Shown: positions 1 through 10,775, counted from the first letter of the stretch. The stretch: 64,000 nucleotides of DNA from Endozoicomonas sp. 4G (GCF_023822025.1 NZ_CP082909.1:4632001-4696000); one strand, 5' to 3'. Numbers and translations: made by a program. The notes: a model not told the origin generated them from the letters alone.

Positions 1-46
1 GGATGAACGTGGATTGTTCACATCAAACTCATTGAAATGATGTACC
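1..46. repeat. Direct repeat, copy 1 (pairs with 212-257)
   Basis: This stretch recurs at 212-257 with only three or four changes. Its first bases, GGATGAACG, match the right arm of the REP-like palindrome at 182-220, so the window probably begins inside another copy of that element. The second copy runs into the 3' end of ssb. Confidence 0.75.
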
Positions 47-66
47 AGTTTGTTAGGTGAGGTATG

Positions 67-91
67 CATTCCCACGCGAAGCGTGGGAATG
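67..91. repeat. Perfect 11-bp inverted repeat (REP-like hairpin)
   Basis: CATTCCCACGC and GCGTGGGAATG form a perfect 11-bp stem around a GAA loop. There is no T-run, so it is not a standard terminator. A related TTCCCACGC palindrome lies at 39425-39467, which supports a dispersed extragenic palindrome family. Confidence 0.75.
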
Positions 92-181
92 AGGGGGTTG
101 TATGCATATCAAGGCTTGGTTGCACTAGTACACGCTTTCAATGTAATTGATGGGTTTCCTCTATCAATGGCCCCCAAACTC

Positions 182-220
182 CGTTCACCCTGAGCGGACG
201 AAGGGCGCTCAGGATGAACG
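182..220. repeat. REP-like palindrome downstream of ssb
   Basis: CGTTCACCCTGAGCG (182-196) pairs with CGCTCAGGATGAACG (206-220) with one mismatch across a 9-base loop. Palindromes with CCCTGAGC/GCTCAGG arms are common extragenic repeats in gammaproteobacteria. It lies about 35 bp beyond the ssb stop codon and may protect the 3' end of that mRNA. No T-run follows. Confidence 0.65.
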
Positions 221-257
221 TAGATTGTTCACATCAAACTCATTGAAGTGACGTACT
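212..257. repeat. Direct repeat, copy 2, overlapping the ssb stop codon
   Basis: Second copy of the repeat at 1-46. It starts in the right arm of the REP-like palindrome and ends in the ssb stop codon (256-258), so part of the repeat lies at the gene's 3' end. The shared segment outside the palindrome suggests duplication of ssb-proximal sequence together with a REP copy. Confidence 0.7.
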
Positions 258-867
258 AGAACGGAATATCATCATCAAAGTCATCAAAGCCGCCTGCTGG
301 CGCAGCCTGAGCCTGTTGCTGAGGCTGTTGTTGTGGTGCAGGACGCTGCTGCTGTTGCGGCTGATGCGGCGGTTGTGGTGCGGCGGCAGGCGCCTGCTGT
401 TGCATTGGCTGCTGGGGTGCACCGTACTGCTGCTGTGGAGCAGGCTGCTGTGGAGCAGGCTGCTGTGCTGCTCTTGGCTGGAACTCACCACCACCGGCTG
501 GCATACCCATTCCGTCCTGACGGCTATCCAGCATTTGCAGCTGACCATTGAAGGCATCAACAACAACTTCTGTCGTGTACTTATCCTGACCGGACTGATC
601 CTGCCACTTACGGGTCTGCAATTTACCTTCAATGTAAATCTTGGAGCCCTTGCGCAGGTACTGCTGAGCAACTTCAGCCAGTTTGCCGAAAATGACCACC
701 CGGTGCCATTCGGTTTTTTCCTGAGGCTGGCCGGTGTTACGATCTTTCCAGGACTCACTGGTGGCCAGGCTCAGATTGGCTACCGCGCTGCCATTTGGGG
801 TAAAACGGACATCCGGATCATTGCCCAGGTTGCCGATCAGAATGACCTTGTTAACACCTCGTGCCAT
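256..867 (-). CDS. ssb: Single-stranded DNA-binding protein SSB
   Basis: Homotetrameric protein that coats single-stranded DNA in replication, repair and recombination. The protein is 203 residues from MARGVNK. The N-terminal ~110 residues are the OB fold, starting [11 protein letters not shown] long Gln/Pro-rich disordered linker follows and the protein ends DFDDDIPF, the acidic tip that recruits partner proteins. The ATG at 867 is chosen because GGAG lies about 7 bases upstream and family members start here; an ATG four codons earlier lacks a comparable site. It lies 88 bp after the MFS gene on the same strand, and this ssb–MFS–uvrA neighbourhood is known from Pseudomonas. Confidence 0.97.
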   Translation of the reverse strand: MARGVNKVILIGNLGNDPDVRFTPNGSAVANLSLATSESWKDRNTGQPQEKTEWHRVVIFGKLAEVAQQYLRKGSKIYIEGKLQTRKWQDQSGQDKYTTEVVVDAFNGQLQMLDSRQDGMGMPAGGGEFQPRAAQQPAPQQPAPQQQYGAPQQPMQQQAPAAAPQPPHQPQQQQRPAPQQQPQQQAQAAPAGGFDDFDDDIPF

Positions 868-955
868 CAGTTTCTCCAATAATTTTTAACAGGCACCGCT
901 GCCACTCCGGTCAGGAATGAAAACGGTATAGATGAAGCTTTCTCATTTATGTATG

Positions 956-2296
956 TCAGCACTCGCCATATTGGCGCAACGCCGTCATATCCACAATTTT
1001 TCTGTCCACTTTCAGATAGGCGGTTCTCTCGCTATCCAGGACAGTGACTTCCTCGACCCCCGGAATAATGGCCAGCTCCCTGCCAATGGCACGGGCATCC
1101 AGGCTCATGGATGAGTCGAGGGCCATCACCATACTGCTGACGTAAGGAGGCTGTTTCATGGTAACAGACAATAACCACCAGAGTGCAGTGGGGATTGCAC
1201 AAACCATCATGACACCGGTCGCACCCCAGTACTGAAAAGCCAGTCCGCCGAGGCTGCCACCCAGGGCCGCTCCCAGAAACTGGCTGGTTGAGTATACACC
1301 CATGGAGGTGCCACGGGTGCCTGCCGACGATAATTTACTGACCAGGGAAGGCAGTGTAGCTTCCAGAAAATTGAATGCCGCAAAAAACAGGAATATTCCC
1401 AGCAGGACACTGTCGACACGCCACATTCCGGCAATGGCTGCCAGCAACACAGTAACAGCCCCTACAAAACACTGCTTCAAGCGACGTTTGGCCTCACTGA
1501 AAATAATCACCGGCACAATCATCACAAAGGAGACCGAGAGAGCCACTATATAAACCCAGCCGTGCTTTTCCCGGGCCATCCCAAGGGTATCTTCCAGCAT
1601 TTGCGGCAGAAACACGAACAGGGCCATCAGGGTGAAATGCAGGGTAAAGATACCGGCCATCAACCTGAGCATTTGTGGATTGCTTATAACATTACCCACG
1701 TCTTTGATCCTGACTTTGGTGTTCAGATCGGTACGGGTTACCACCGGGGTTGGCACCATAAACAGCAGAATCAGAATACCCAGCCCCGCCATCACCGCAT
1801 TACTGCCAAACAGCCCCTCAAGCCCCCACCAGCTAGCGAAAAGAGGACCCAGCAACATGGCAATGCAGAATGAGAACCCAATACTGATACCAAATACCGC
1901 CATGGCCCGGGTACGGTATTGCTCACGGGTCAAATCCGCCAAAAGTGCCGTGATGGCTCCGGCTACGGCACCGGCTCCCTGAAGAATCCGGCCAAAAATA
2001 ACGCCGTACATAGAGTCCGCCTGGGCGGCCACCAGACTGCCCAGCATAAAGATCATCATCCCGACAATGATCACTGGCTTGCGCCCGAACCGGTCGGACA
2101 TCCAGCCAAAGGGAATTTGCAGTGCCGCCTGGGTTAGCCCATAAGCACCAATAGCAAAACCGGCCAGGGCCGGGGTGGCTCCCTGCAGGTCCTCCGAATA
2201 AAGGACCAGAACAGGCAGTACCATAAACAGGCCAAACATCCTGAATACAAATACCAGTGACAATGAGACCGTTGATTTCAGTTCCTGCGGAGACAT
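956..2296 (-). CDS. yajR: MFS transporter, YajR-like with C-terminal YAM-type domain
   Basis: Inner-membrane major facilitator transporter of 446 residues; substrate unknown. About 12 hydrophobic segments are visible. Family motif A appears at residues 64-73 (GWMSDRFGRK). The last ~60 residues are soluble and look like the small ferredoxin-like domain that E. coli YajR carries after helix 12 (pattern ...ARAIGRELAIIPGVEEV). In Pseudomonas the same gene sits between ssb and uvrA. Here uvrA lies 5 kb away on the other strand, because other genes have entered the gap. The YajR subfamily call is good; the transported compound is not predictable. Confidence 0.85.
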   Translation of the reverse strand: MSPQELKSTVSLSLVFVFRMFGLFMVLPVLVLYSEDLQGATPALAGFAIGAYGLTQAALQIPFGWMSDRFGRKPVIIVGMMIFMLGSLVAAQADSMYGVIFGRILQGAGAVAGAITALLADLTREQYRTRAMAVFGISIGFSFCIAMLLGPLFASWWGLEGLFGSNAVMAGLGILILLFMVPTPVVTRTDLNTKVRIKDVGNVISNPQMLRLMAGIFTLHFTLMALFVFLPQMLEDTLGMAREKHGWVYIVALSVSFVMIVPVIIFSEAKRRLKQCFVGAVTVLLAAIAGMWRVDSVLLGIFLFFAAFNFLEATLPSLVSKLSSAGTRGTSMGVYSTSQFLGAALGGSLGGLAFQYWGATGVMMVCAIPTALWWLLSVTMKQPPYVSSMVMALDSSMSLDARAIGRELAIIPGVEEVTVLDSERTAYLKVDRKIVDMTALRQYGEC

Positions 2297-2500
2297 TCCT
2301 GACTTCTTATCTAAAATGGCAAGCGGCGTATTTTATCAGGAAAAGCACTTGAAGTAAGGAGCCGTGAAAAGTCATTACACTTTCCCGTCAGTCAGCTATC
2401 TTTATTTGTCCCAGAGTAGTCATAGTGCATCCGCCTGCTTGGCCCGACACTGACTCAAACAAATAAGTACCATAGTGATAAAAACAGAGGGTTGATAAAG

Positions 2501-3439
2501 ATGACTTATCCTGCCAGACCCGCCACTCATTTAAAGCTTTTCATAGTGGCGGTGCTTGCTTTCACACTGATCAATCCCGAGCCATCCCAAGCCAGCAGTG
2601 AAAGGGTTTATCGCGCCATATCCGTTTTCGCTGTGTTGGCTATTGTGGGAAGCACACTCTGGTACAGCCAAACCTCGTCTTCAGTGGGTTCGGATCTTGA
2701 TAACCAGGAACACACGCTGCAATTACCCGTCATCACTTACAAAAAAGAGGCCGCCTTAAAAAACCATCACTCCGTAGATGTCAGGCTTGCCCCTTCGATA
2801 GACCCGAAAAGCAAAATACTCGAATTTAAAGGCACCCGTTCGCAACTGAAAGGCAGCACAGAAATAGCTATCTGTGACCCCATCACAGAGGTCAGAGGCG
2901 TGAACAAAACCGTTTTAAAAGACATTCACGACCAATGCCACGCCTGGTTCAGCAGGAACAGAATGACATTTCCCCATGAGATCAGTGGTTTTGATTTGGC
3001 AGAAGCCTTTAATGTGGTGCTTCCTGAACTGGTTTACAGAGCCAATGTTCTGACTCTCTCCCCCTATCAGGTATCTCTCAACCCCAAGCATAAAAAACTG
3101 GTCGAAGAAGATATGAGTTACTTCAACGTAGCGATGAGCGGTTTCGAGCCTAACGGGTACTTTAAAACCTGTTATCACTATCCAAGAAATGCCGGGATGA
3201 ATCCTCCTATGATGGACTCCAATGGCGAACTGGTTTTTAAACTGCCAAAACAGGGTGTCACCCACCTGCACCACGACGGGCATGCCGAGTACTTTATCGC
3301 AACCCACCCATCCGGCAACCGGAGCAATGTCGCCTTCGCCTGGAAGCTGGGCTCTCCCTGGCCGCCACTGCCTATACCGGTCAGATTAACATCGGCATCC
3401 GGTGAAGTTCTGCCTGTTCACGTGCTTGATCATGAGTAG
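2501..3439 (+). CDS. Secreted or membrane-anchored protein of unknown function
   Basis: A 312-residue protein that I do not recognise. The N-terminus has a hydrophobic stretch at about residues 11-30 that looks like a signal peptide, and a second at about 40-55 that could be a membrane anchor. The remainder is soluble with a cysteine pair and a His-rich segment near residue 255 (THLHHDGHAEYF) that could bind metal. The ATG at 2501 is preferred over a TTG three codons upstream because AGAGGG lies about 9 bases before it. It is a lone gene, divergent from the MFS transporter and convergent with the next gene. Confidence 0.7.
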   Translation: MTYPARPATHLKLFIVAVLAFTLINPEPSQASSERVYRAISVFAVLAIVGSTLWYSQTSSSVGSDLDNQEHTLQLPVITYKKEAALKNHHSVDVRLAPSIDPKSKILEFKGTRSQLKGSTEIAICDPITEVRGVNKTVLKDIHDQCHAWFSRNRMTFPHEISGFDLAEAFNVVLPELVYRANVLTLSPYQVSLNPKHKKLVEEDMSYFNVAMSGFEPNGYFKTCYHYPRNAGMNPPMMDSNGELVFKLPKQGVTHLHHDGHAEYFIATHPSGNRSNVAFAWKLGSPWPPLPIPVRLTSASGEVLPVHVLDHE

Positions 3440-3527
3440 TCCGGTGGCATCAACTCTGCCGCAACCACCCATCAAACGGCTGTCATTTTTATCAGGAGTG
3501 CACTCTCGGGTTGCAGTGGATGCAACC

Positions 3528-4031
3528 CTATCTTGTACACGAAGCTGTCATCTCAAGAGTGTCTATTCCTGAAAGGTACAACAATGTTCTTACCGCAGGA
3601 TGTAACAGAAGTTCCCGCAGCTTGGATTCACCTAATAACTGAAGTGTTGCAGGTTGAAATAGGTAAGTTCTGAGTTCGCCTACTGACATTTGTAAAAGAT
3701 TTCTCAAAAATTCGACAACCATAACGTTTTCTAAAAGTTGTTTGACCTCGGGTTTGGAAAATAGAGTGCTCAAACTTTTACGAATTCTTGCCATTGTGGA
3801 GTCATATTGCTCTTTTTTATCTACTGGCAAACCGCACAGGATGTAGCCATTGCATAATTTTTTTAAATATTGCATTCGATCTTGAATCGCGAGGGAACAG
3901 TTTGAGCATAGGCATTGAATTTCTGAAGCTGCCATTTGTTGAAGCTCGGTGCCGCAAAACAAACAAGCATCAGAATGGGTTTTGGATGAGAAAAGGAATA
4001 TAAATAAAGGAAATGCCATTATTTTATTCAT
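3528..4031 (-). CDS. Small exported cysteine-containing protein, unknown function, behind an antitoxin gene
   Basis: A 167-residue protein if begun at the ATG at 4031 (AAGG 8 bases upstream). It starts with a signal-peptide-like segment (MNKIMAFPLFIFLFSS), followed by a cysteine cluster (CLFCG ... CLCSNC) resembling a zinc knuckle, then a helical Leu-rich remainder. The frame also extends upstream to a TTG at 4097 whose first bases overlap the TGA stop of the YefM-type antitoxin gene, so coupled translation of a 189-residue form is possible. This is where a YoeB toxin normally sits, but the protein does not resemble YoeB or RelE. Function unknown. Confidence 0.5.
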   Translation of the reverse strand: MNKIMAFPLFIFLFSSKTHSDACLFCGTELQQMAASEIQCLCSNCSLAIQDRMQYLKKLCNGYILCGLPVDKKEQYDSTMARIRKSLSTLFSKPEVKQLLENVMVVEFLRNLLQMSVGELRTYLFQPATLQLLGESKLRELLLHPAVRTLLYLSGIDTLEMTASCTR

Positions 4032-4093
4032 ACTTTGAGCCTTAAGCGCAAAGGCTGAAGAATAGCAGAATAAAAAAATCCAGCGGGTTGAAT

Positions 4094-4378
4094 TCAAAGA
4101 GCAGTGATCTCACTGACTTCCTCTTTTTCTGGCTGGTAGCCTTTACCTTGACTGTGAGTGCCCAGCGAGTCAGCAACTTGCTGCATTAAACTATTATTCT
4201 TCAATACATAAATAGTTTCTTGTTCCCGCTCCCAGTCGTCGGCACTGATCACCACAAAGTCTTCACCATTGCGCCGTGTGACTTTAAGCGGAGTGCGATT
4301 GCCCACCACTCTCTCTATAAAGCTTTTCAGGTTATCCCTGAACTGATTGACGCTGACGCTCTCCGTAAACCACTCCAT
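4094..4378 (-). CDS. YefM/Phd-family antitoxin without a recognisable toxin
   Basis: About 94 residues from the ATG at 4378 (GGA 6-8 bases upstream). The N-terminal part (SVNQFRDNLKSFIERV ... PLKVTRRNGEDFVVISADDWE) is the Phd/YefM DNA-binding and dimer fold, and the C-terminal arm should bind a toxin. Members repress their own operon and neutralise a YoeB- or Doc-type toxin encoded just downstream. Here the downstream gene is the unrelated cysteine-containing protein, with a possible TTGA stop/start overlap. It is either an orphan antitoxin or paired with an unusual partner. Confidence 0.8.
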   Translation of the reverse strand: MEWFTESVSVNQFRDNLKSFIERVVGNRTPLKVTRRNGEDFVVISADDWEREQETIYVLKNNSLMQQVADSLGTHSQGKGYQPEKEEVSEITAL

Positions 4379-4472
4379 AAACTGTCCAATTCTAATGTAC
4401 GGATTCACCATACACTGTAGTAAGCTAACTTTGAAAAGACAATTCATCATCCTTCTGAATTCATCAGGCCGA

Positions 4473-5225
4473 TTATCCGGCCTTTACTATGCCGGTCTCA
4501 TCTTGCAGATCACCTCTGTCTTCAAGCAATGCAACGCTCGAGGTGAGCGACTCTGTTAAGTTGATGTTCTTTTCTTCCAGAAGTGCTTCCAGTACCGGAT
4601 AAAGAGCACCCAGCTTCTCTTCGAGGGTATCTTTAATGGTGTCGACGACAACCTGTGTGCCTCGCTCAATTTCAATGTTGACCCAATCACCCGCTTTTTT
4701 ATCGTTAAAAGTCGTGACTCTTCGGGTCTCGGGAATCAGCCAGATCTCAAAATAATCGTTCTTCTTGTCGACGTCCGATAAGGTTAAGCTGCAACCATTA
4801 ATCGCTATATACCCTTTAGGGAAAATGTATTGCCCCCACTCCTTGCTGTGGGAAAACCGCATCCGACAGTTTCCCCCGGTCTCTTCTACTTCAAGAATTT
4901 GCGCCCTGAAGTCGACATGTCCAGACAAAGGGTGTCCCCCAATTTCCGCTCCGTCCATTGCTGCGCGTTCGACATTCACTGTCTGACCACTGACATGATG
5001 CCCCAACGTCGTTACCCGCAGGCTTTGTAGAATGACATCAAAGGTGGCACGAGTTGGGCTGACAATCTCTGTGACTGTCAGACAAACGCCGTCTACTGCA
5101 ACACTGGCGCCTATATTCAACCCCTGGCAAAAACCTTCCGGAAACTCAATACCAAAGGTTCGGATACCATCGTGATCATCTACACGGCTAATGTTAGCCG
5201 TACCTTGAACAATGCCTGTAAACAT
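4473..5225 (-). CDS. ribE: Riboflavin synthase, alpha chain
   Basis: Converts two molecules of 6,7-dimethyl-8-ribityllumazine into riboflavin plus a pyrimidinedione. The 250-residue protein has the two tandem lumazine-binding barrel repeats: the first begins MFTGIVQGTA with VDGVCLTVTE, the second carries YIAINGCSLTLSDV and LIPETRRVTTF. It is about 35 residues longer than E. coli RibC, the excess being a C-terminal tail after the VVDTIKD helix. It is monocistronic, with no other rib genes nearby. I found no FMN riboswitch in the 230 bp upstream. Confidence 0.93.
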   Translation of the reverse strand: MFTGIVQGTANISRVDDHDGIRTFGIEFPEGFCQGLNIGASVAVDGVCLTVTEIVSPTRATFDVILQSLRVTTLGHHVSGQTVNVERAAMDGAEIGGHPLSGHVDFRAQILEVEETGGNCRMRFSHSKEWGQYIFPKGYIAINGCSLTLSDVDKKNDYFEIWLIPETRRVTTFNDKKAGDWVNIEIERGTQVVVDTIKDTLEEKLGALYPVLEALLEEKNINLTESLTSSVALLEDRGDLQDETGIVKAG

Positions 5226-5393
5226 ACTATTTACTCCATTACTCTCGTGTCATTGGTTGAGTATTTTAATGCCTGCAGCATAAATATCATGCGAATTTGT
5301 CTCAAAGTGCTTTAATTCTTTCAGGCTACTGCAACGAGCGCCATATTCTGAAAATATTGAAACCCTTTTCTCGCTTAACTTGTGTCAACTCTT

Positions 5394-5426
5394 ACAGGAT
5401 CGGCCTGTTTTTCGATCCGATCCTGT
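5394..5426 (+). promoter_or_regulatory. Perfect 10-bp palindrome just before galT
   Basis: ACAGGATCGG (5394-5403) and CCGATCCTGT (5417-5426) form a perfect stem with a 13-base loop, followed by TTTTAA. It ends 29 bp before the galT start. As RNA it resembles an attenuator hairpin; as DNA it could be an operator. No gene lies upstream on this strand for it to terminate, since ribE runs away from it, so a role in controlling galTK is the better reading. Confidence 0.55.
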
Positions 5427-5452
5427 TTTAATACCCAGAGAAAATACCTTAA

Positions 5453-6490
<1,038 letters not shown>

Positions 6491-6504
6491 GGAAGTGTAT
6501 TGAT

Positions 6505-7656
6505 ATGGATATAAAACAACAGCTGACACACCTGTTTGAAAGCAAATGGGGGGCAAAGCCGGAACACTTTTATCAGGCTCCCGGTCGTGTCAACCTGATT
6601 GGCGAACATACCGATTACAATGATGGGTTTGTACTGCCATGCGCCATCAATCACCAGACAATGATTGCCGCCACACCTCGTGATGATCAAAAACTGGTAG
6701 TGACTACGGCCAACTTTGACGGTCAGATCACAGAATTTGATCTGGAGCTGCCCATTCAGTCCAGCACTGAAGCTAGCTGGAGTAACTATATCCGTGGCGT
6801 AGCCACTGTGCTACTGGAACGTAGCAAGCCTCTGCGTGGTGCCAATATCGCCATTATCGGTAACGTTCCTCAGGGTGCCGGCCTGTCGTCTTCCGCCTGC
6901 CTGGAAGTCTGCACGGGATTGGCCCTCAGTCGTTTGGCGGGGGTGGATGTCAGTCTGAAGGATCTGGCCCTGATCGGCCAGGAAGCAGAAAACAACTACG
7001 TCGGCGTCAACTGCGGCATCATGGACCAGATGGTGTCAGCCTGCGGTGAAGACGGTCATGCCATGTTGCTGGATTGTCGCAGCCTGGAAACCCGCTCGGT
7101 AAAAATACCCGAAGGCGCAGCCATCGTTATTATCAATTCCAACAAAAAGCGTGGACTGGTTGATTCTGAATACAACACCCGTCGTCAGCAGTGTGAAGCG
7201 GTTGCCCGGCATTTTGATGTCAAAGCCCTGCGGGATGTTTCTGTTGAGATGCTTGAGGCTCACAGGGATGAACTGGACGAAGTATCTTATTGCCGTGCCC
7301 GTCATGTTATTACAGAAAATAGCCGCACACTCGAAGCCGCTAAAGTCATGCCTGAAGGGAACCTGAAACGAATGGGGGTTCTGATGGCTGAATCTCATGC
7401 TTCCATGCGAGATGATTTCGAAATTACCGTCCCCGCCATTGATACTATTGTGGAGTTGGTTAAAGGCGTCATCGGTGAAGACGGCGGTGTTCGTATGACC
7501 GGTGGCGGTTTTGGTGGCTGCGTAGTCTCTCTGACACCAGCGGACAAAGTCACTGCTATCAAACAGGCAATAGCAAGTGACTACGAAAAGCAAACGGGCC
7601 TGAAAGCCGATATTTATGTCTGCAAAGCCAGCCAGGGCGCATCCAGCATTACCTGA
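6505..7656 (+). CDS. galK: Galactokinase
   Basis: GHMP-family kinase that phosphorylates galactose at C1 with ATP. The 383-residue protein shows the galactose-binding signature at residues 26-40 (PGRVNLIGEHTDYND), the ATP-binding loop at 121-132 (VPQGAGLSSSAC), the predicted catalytic Asp174 (GIMDQM) and the C-terminal MTGGGFGGC motif. A GAGGA ribosome-binding site overlaps the galT stop region, consistent with a galTK operon. Confidence 0.97.
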   Translation: MDIKQQLTHLFESKWGAKPEHFYQAPGRVNLIGEHTDYNDGFVLPCAINHQTMIAATPRDDQKLVVTTANFDGQITEFDLELPIQSSTEASWSNYIRGVATVLLERSKPLRGANIAIIGNVPQGAGLSSSACLEVCTGLALSRLAGVDVSLKDLALIGQEAENNYVGVNCGIMDQMVSACGEDGHAMLLDCRSLETRSVKIPEGAAIVIINSNKKRGLVDSEYNTRRQQCEAVARHFDVKALRDVSVEMLEAHRDELDEVSYCRARHVITENSRTLEAAKVMPEGNLKRMGVLMAESHASMRDDFEITVPAIDTIVELVKGVIGEDGGVRMTGGGFGGCVVSLTPADKVTAIKQAIASDYEKQTGLKADIYVCKASQGASSIT

Positions 7657-7661
7657 CGTAG

Positions 7662-7692
7662 TTGATCCATTGTCCCTGCTTTCTCTTATAAT
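7662..7692 (+). promoter_or_regulatory. Probable sigma70 promoter for uvrA
   Basis: A perfect -10 TATAAT lies at 7687-7692. The best -35 is TTGATC at 7662-7667, with a long 19-base spacer. It sits in the galK–uvrA gap about 80 bp before the uvrA start. I found no LexA box (CTGT-N8-ACAG) here, although uvrA is SOS-controlled in E. coli. Confidence 0.5.
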
Positions 7693-7774
7693 GAACAGCC
7701 ATTAACGTGGGTTTAGAGGAGCAAAGCCTATATAATTGCTCCTTTGCCTGACAGATGGTATTGAGGGACTGGCT

Positions 7775-10597
7775 TTGGACACAATCACTGTACGGGGTGC
7801 AAGAACCCACAACCTGAAGAATATCAATCTGGATATGCCCCGGGACAGCCTGATTGTCATTACCGGTCTGTCCGGATCAGGAAAGTCGTCCCTGGCCTTT
7901 GATACCCTGTACGCAGAGGGTCAGCGCCGCTATGTAGAATCATTATCTGCTTATGCACGACAGTTTCTTTCGATGATGGAAAAGCCGGATGTTGACCACA
8001 TTGAAGGTTTGTCACCTGCCATCTCCATTGAACAGAAGTCCACCAGCCATAACCCTCGCTCGACAGTCGGCACTATTACCGAAATATACGACTATCTTCG
8101 TTTGCTGTTTGCCAGAACCGGCACACCCCGTTGTCCAAAACATCACTTGCCGCTGGAAGCTCAGACCGTCAGCCAGATGGTAGACCAGGTGCTGGCACTG
8201 CCCGAAGGCACCAAACTGATGCTGCTGGCACCGGTAGTCAGGGATCGCAAAGGCGAACACCTCCATGTTTTCAGTGAACTGAGAGCTCAGGGGTTCATTC
8301 GTGCCCGCATTGATGGCATTGTCACCGACCTCGACAACCCACCTGAGCTGGATAAAAAGAAAAAGCACACCATTGAAGTGGTGGTTGACCGCTTCAAGGT
8401 GAGGGCTGACCTGCAATTGCGTCTGGCAGAATCTTTTGAAACCGCCCTGGAGCTGACCGATGGACTGGCAGCGATCAGTTTTATGGAGGGTGAGCAGCAG
8501 GACATTGTCTATTCTGCTCGCTTTGCCTGCCCGTCCTGTGGCTACAGCATCAATGAGCTGGAACCGCGCATGTTCTCGTTTAACAATCCGGCGGGAGCCT
8601 GTCCCACCTGTGATGGTCTGGGGGTCAAGCAGTTTTTTGATGAAGACCGTATTGTTCAGCACCCGGAATTAACCCTGGCGGAAGGGGCTATTCGTGGCTG
8701 GGATCGCCGCAGCGTCTATTACTTTCACTTGCTGAAGTCACTGGCTGCGCACTTCGGCTTTGATATTGATACCGCTTTTGATGATCTCACGGCTGAGCAA
8801 CAGACTATTATTCTTCATGGCTCTGGTGAGGAACAGATTGATTTCAGTTATGTGAACGACAGAGGTGATGTTTACAAAAAGCGTCATCGCTTTGAAGGCA
8901 TTATCCCTAACTTTGAACGCCGTTTCCGTGAGACAGAGTCTCAGTCGGTGCGCGAAGAGCTTTCCAAATACCTGAGCACCCAGCATTGCCCAAGCTGTAA
9001 AGGCACGCGTCTTCGTCAGGAATCAAGACATGTCTTTATCGAAGATGAGACACTGCCCAACCTGGTGAAACTGCCGGTAGAGCGTGCACTTGCTTATTTC
9101 GAACAACTGAGTCTGCCCGGTCAGAAAGGGGAGATTGCTGAAAAAATCCTGAAAGAGATCTGCGATCGTCTGAGCTTTCTGGTAAATGTGGGTCTTAACT
9201 ACCTGACGCTTGATCGAAGTGCGGATACCCTGTCAGGGGGTGAAGCCCAGCGCATCCGACTGGCCAGTCAGATTGGCGCAGGTCTGGTGGGCGTCATGTA
9301 CATTCTGGATGAGCCCAGTATTGGTTTGCACCAGCGGGATAATGAACGACTCCTGAATACCCTGACCCGTCTTCGCGACCTGGGTAATACCGTGATTGTC
9401 GTAGAACATGACGAAGATGCCATTCGCACTGCCGACCACGTGATTGATATCGGTCCCGGTGCCGGGGTTCATGGTGGTGAAATTATTGCCCAGGGTACGC
9501 CTGCCCAGATTATGGACAATAAAAAGTCGGTCACCGGCCAATACCTGAATGGCACTAAAAACATTGCGATACCTGAGCAGCGTACCCCCGTGGATAAAAA
9601 GAAGCGGCTTAAACTCACCGGCTGTACCGGCAACAATCTGAAAAATGTCACTCTGGAAATCCCGGTGGGGTTGATGACCTGTGTCACTGGCGTTTCCGGC
9701 TCAGGAAAGTCTACCCTCATCAACAGCACTCTATACCCTGTCGCTGCCCAGGCCCTGAACGGTGCAACCACTTTAACCGCCGCAAAGCACAAGAAGATCA
9801 GCGGTCTGGATCACTTCGATAAATGCATCGATATTGACCAGAGTCCTATTGGTCGTACTCCAAGGTCCAACCCTGCCACCTACACGGGCATTTTCACCGC
9901 CATTCGTGAACTGTTTGCCGGAACCCAGGAAGCCCGCTCCCGTGGTTACAAACCCGGTCGTTTCAGTTTTAACGTGAAGGGGGGGCGCTGTGAAGCCTGT
10001 CAGGGGGATGGGGTCATCAAGGTCGAGATGCATTTCCTGCCGGATATTTACGTGCCCTGTGACGTCTGTAAGGGCAAGCGCTACAATCGTGAGACTCTGG
10101 ACGTTAAATACAAAGGCAAGAATATTCATGAAGTTCTGGAGATGACCGTCGAGGAGGCCCTGGAATATTTTGAACCGATTCCTGCCGTTAAACGGAAGCT
10201 GCAAACCCTGATGGATGTTGGTCTGTCGTATATCCACCTGGGGCAAAACGCTACCACACTCTCCGGAGGTGAGGCACAACGGGTGAAGCTGGCCAAGGAA
10301 CTTTCCAAGCGGGATACCGGCAAGACTCTTTACATTCTTGATGAGCCAACAACAGGTCTACACTTTCACGATATTGAACAGCTTTTGGCAGTGCTGCACA
10401 GGCTTAGGGATCGCGGTAATACCGTGGTTGTGATTGAGCACAACCTGGATGTGATCAAAACAGCAGACTGGATCGTTGACCTGGGACCTGAGGGCGGTGA
10501 TGGAGGCGGTCAAATCATTGCCGAGGGTACACCTGAAGTGGTGGCCGACAGCAAAGTGTCTCATACCGGTCGATTTCTGAGGCCAATGCTGGTGTAA
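7775..10597 (+). CDS. uvrA: Excinuclease ABC subunit A
   Basis: Damage-recognition ATPase of nucleotide excision repair; loads UvrB at lesions. From the TTG at 7775 the protein is 940 residues, the same length as E. coli UvrA, and begins (M)[21 protein letters not shown] lies about 6 bases upstream. The frame is open 13 codons further back, but that stretch has no homology to UvrA. It carries two ABC ATPase modules, each with Walker A (GLSGSGKSS and GVSGSGKST) and signature LSGGEAQR, plus CxxC zinc modules (CPSCG/CPTC, CEAC/CDVC). The unusual start codon is the only oddity. Confidence 0.97.
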   Translation: MDTITVRGARTHNLKNINLDMPRDSLIVITGLSGSGKSSLAFDTLYAEGQRRYVESLSAYARQFLSMMEKPDVDHIEGLSPAISIEQKSTSHNPRSTVGTITEIYDYLRLLFARTGTPRCPKHHLPLEAQTVSQMVDQVLALPEGTKLMLLAPVVRDRKGEHLHVFSELRAQGFIRARIDGIVTDLDNPPELDKKKKHTIEVVVDRFKVRADLQLRLAESFETALELTDGLAAISFMEGEQQDIVYSARFACPSCGYSINELEPRMFSFNNPAGACPTCDGLGVKQFFDEDRIVQHPELTLAEGAIRGWDRRSVYYFHLLKSLAAHFGFDIDTAFDDLTAEQQTIILHGSGEEQIDFSYVNDRGDVYKKRHRFEGIIPNFERRFRETESQSVREELSKYLSTQHCPSCKGTRLRQESRHVFIEDETLPNLVKLPVERALAYFEQLSLPGQKGEIAEKILKEICDRLSFLVNVGLNYLTLDRSADTLSGGEAQRIRLASQIGAGLVGVMYILDEPSIGLHQRDNERLLNTLTRLRDLGNTVIVVEHDEDAIRTADHVIDIGPGAGVHGGEIIAQGTPAQIMDNKKSVTGQYLNGTKNIAIPEQRTPVDKKKRLKLTGCTGNNLKNVTLEIPVGLMTCVTGVSGSGKSTLINSTLYPVAAQALNGATTLTAAKHKKISGLDHFDKCIDIDQSPIGRTPRSNPATYTGIFTAIRELFAGTQEARSRGYKPGRFSFNVKGGRCEACQGDGVIKVEMHFLPDIYVPCDVCKGKRYNRETLDVKYKGKNIHEVLEMTVEEALEYFEPIPAVKRKLQTLMDVGLSYIHLGQNATTLSGGEAQRVKLAKELSKRDTGKTLYILDEPTTGLHFHDIEQLLAVLHRLRDRGNTVVVIEHNLDVIKTADWIVDLGPEGGDGGGQIIAEGTPEVVADSKVSHTGRFLRPMLV

Positions 10598-10612
10598 CCT
10601 GATTAATGACCC

Positions 10613-10635
10613 GGCTCTGTGATACAAACAGAGCC
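10613..10635 (+). terminator. Weak hairpin after uvrA
   Basis: GGCTCTGT (10613-10620) and ACAGAGCC (10628-10635) form a perfect 8-bp stem with a 7-base loop, 15 bp past the uvrA stop. No T-run follows, so it may stabilise the mRNA end rather than terminate efficiently. Confidence 0.45.
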
Positions 10636-10775
10636 ATTACCCATGCTCAAACCTCAGTATTAACGTTTATCGATTGAAGCTATAGTACCGATAAAGCATG
10701 ATTCTCTTTTTAACATTTTGCCTTGATTTTCTTTCATGACAGGCATCTCGGCTTAAGCACTTTAAGGAGTTCACT

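Noticed and set aside
316..882. Leu/Arg-rich frame opposite ssb
   Set aside because: It is the complement of the Gln/Pro-rich SSB linker; composition explains it.
7657..7774. LexA box upstream of uvrA
   Set aside because: Searched for CTGT-N8-ACAG or close variants and found none.
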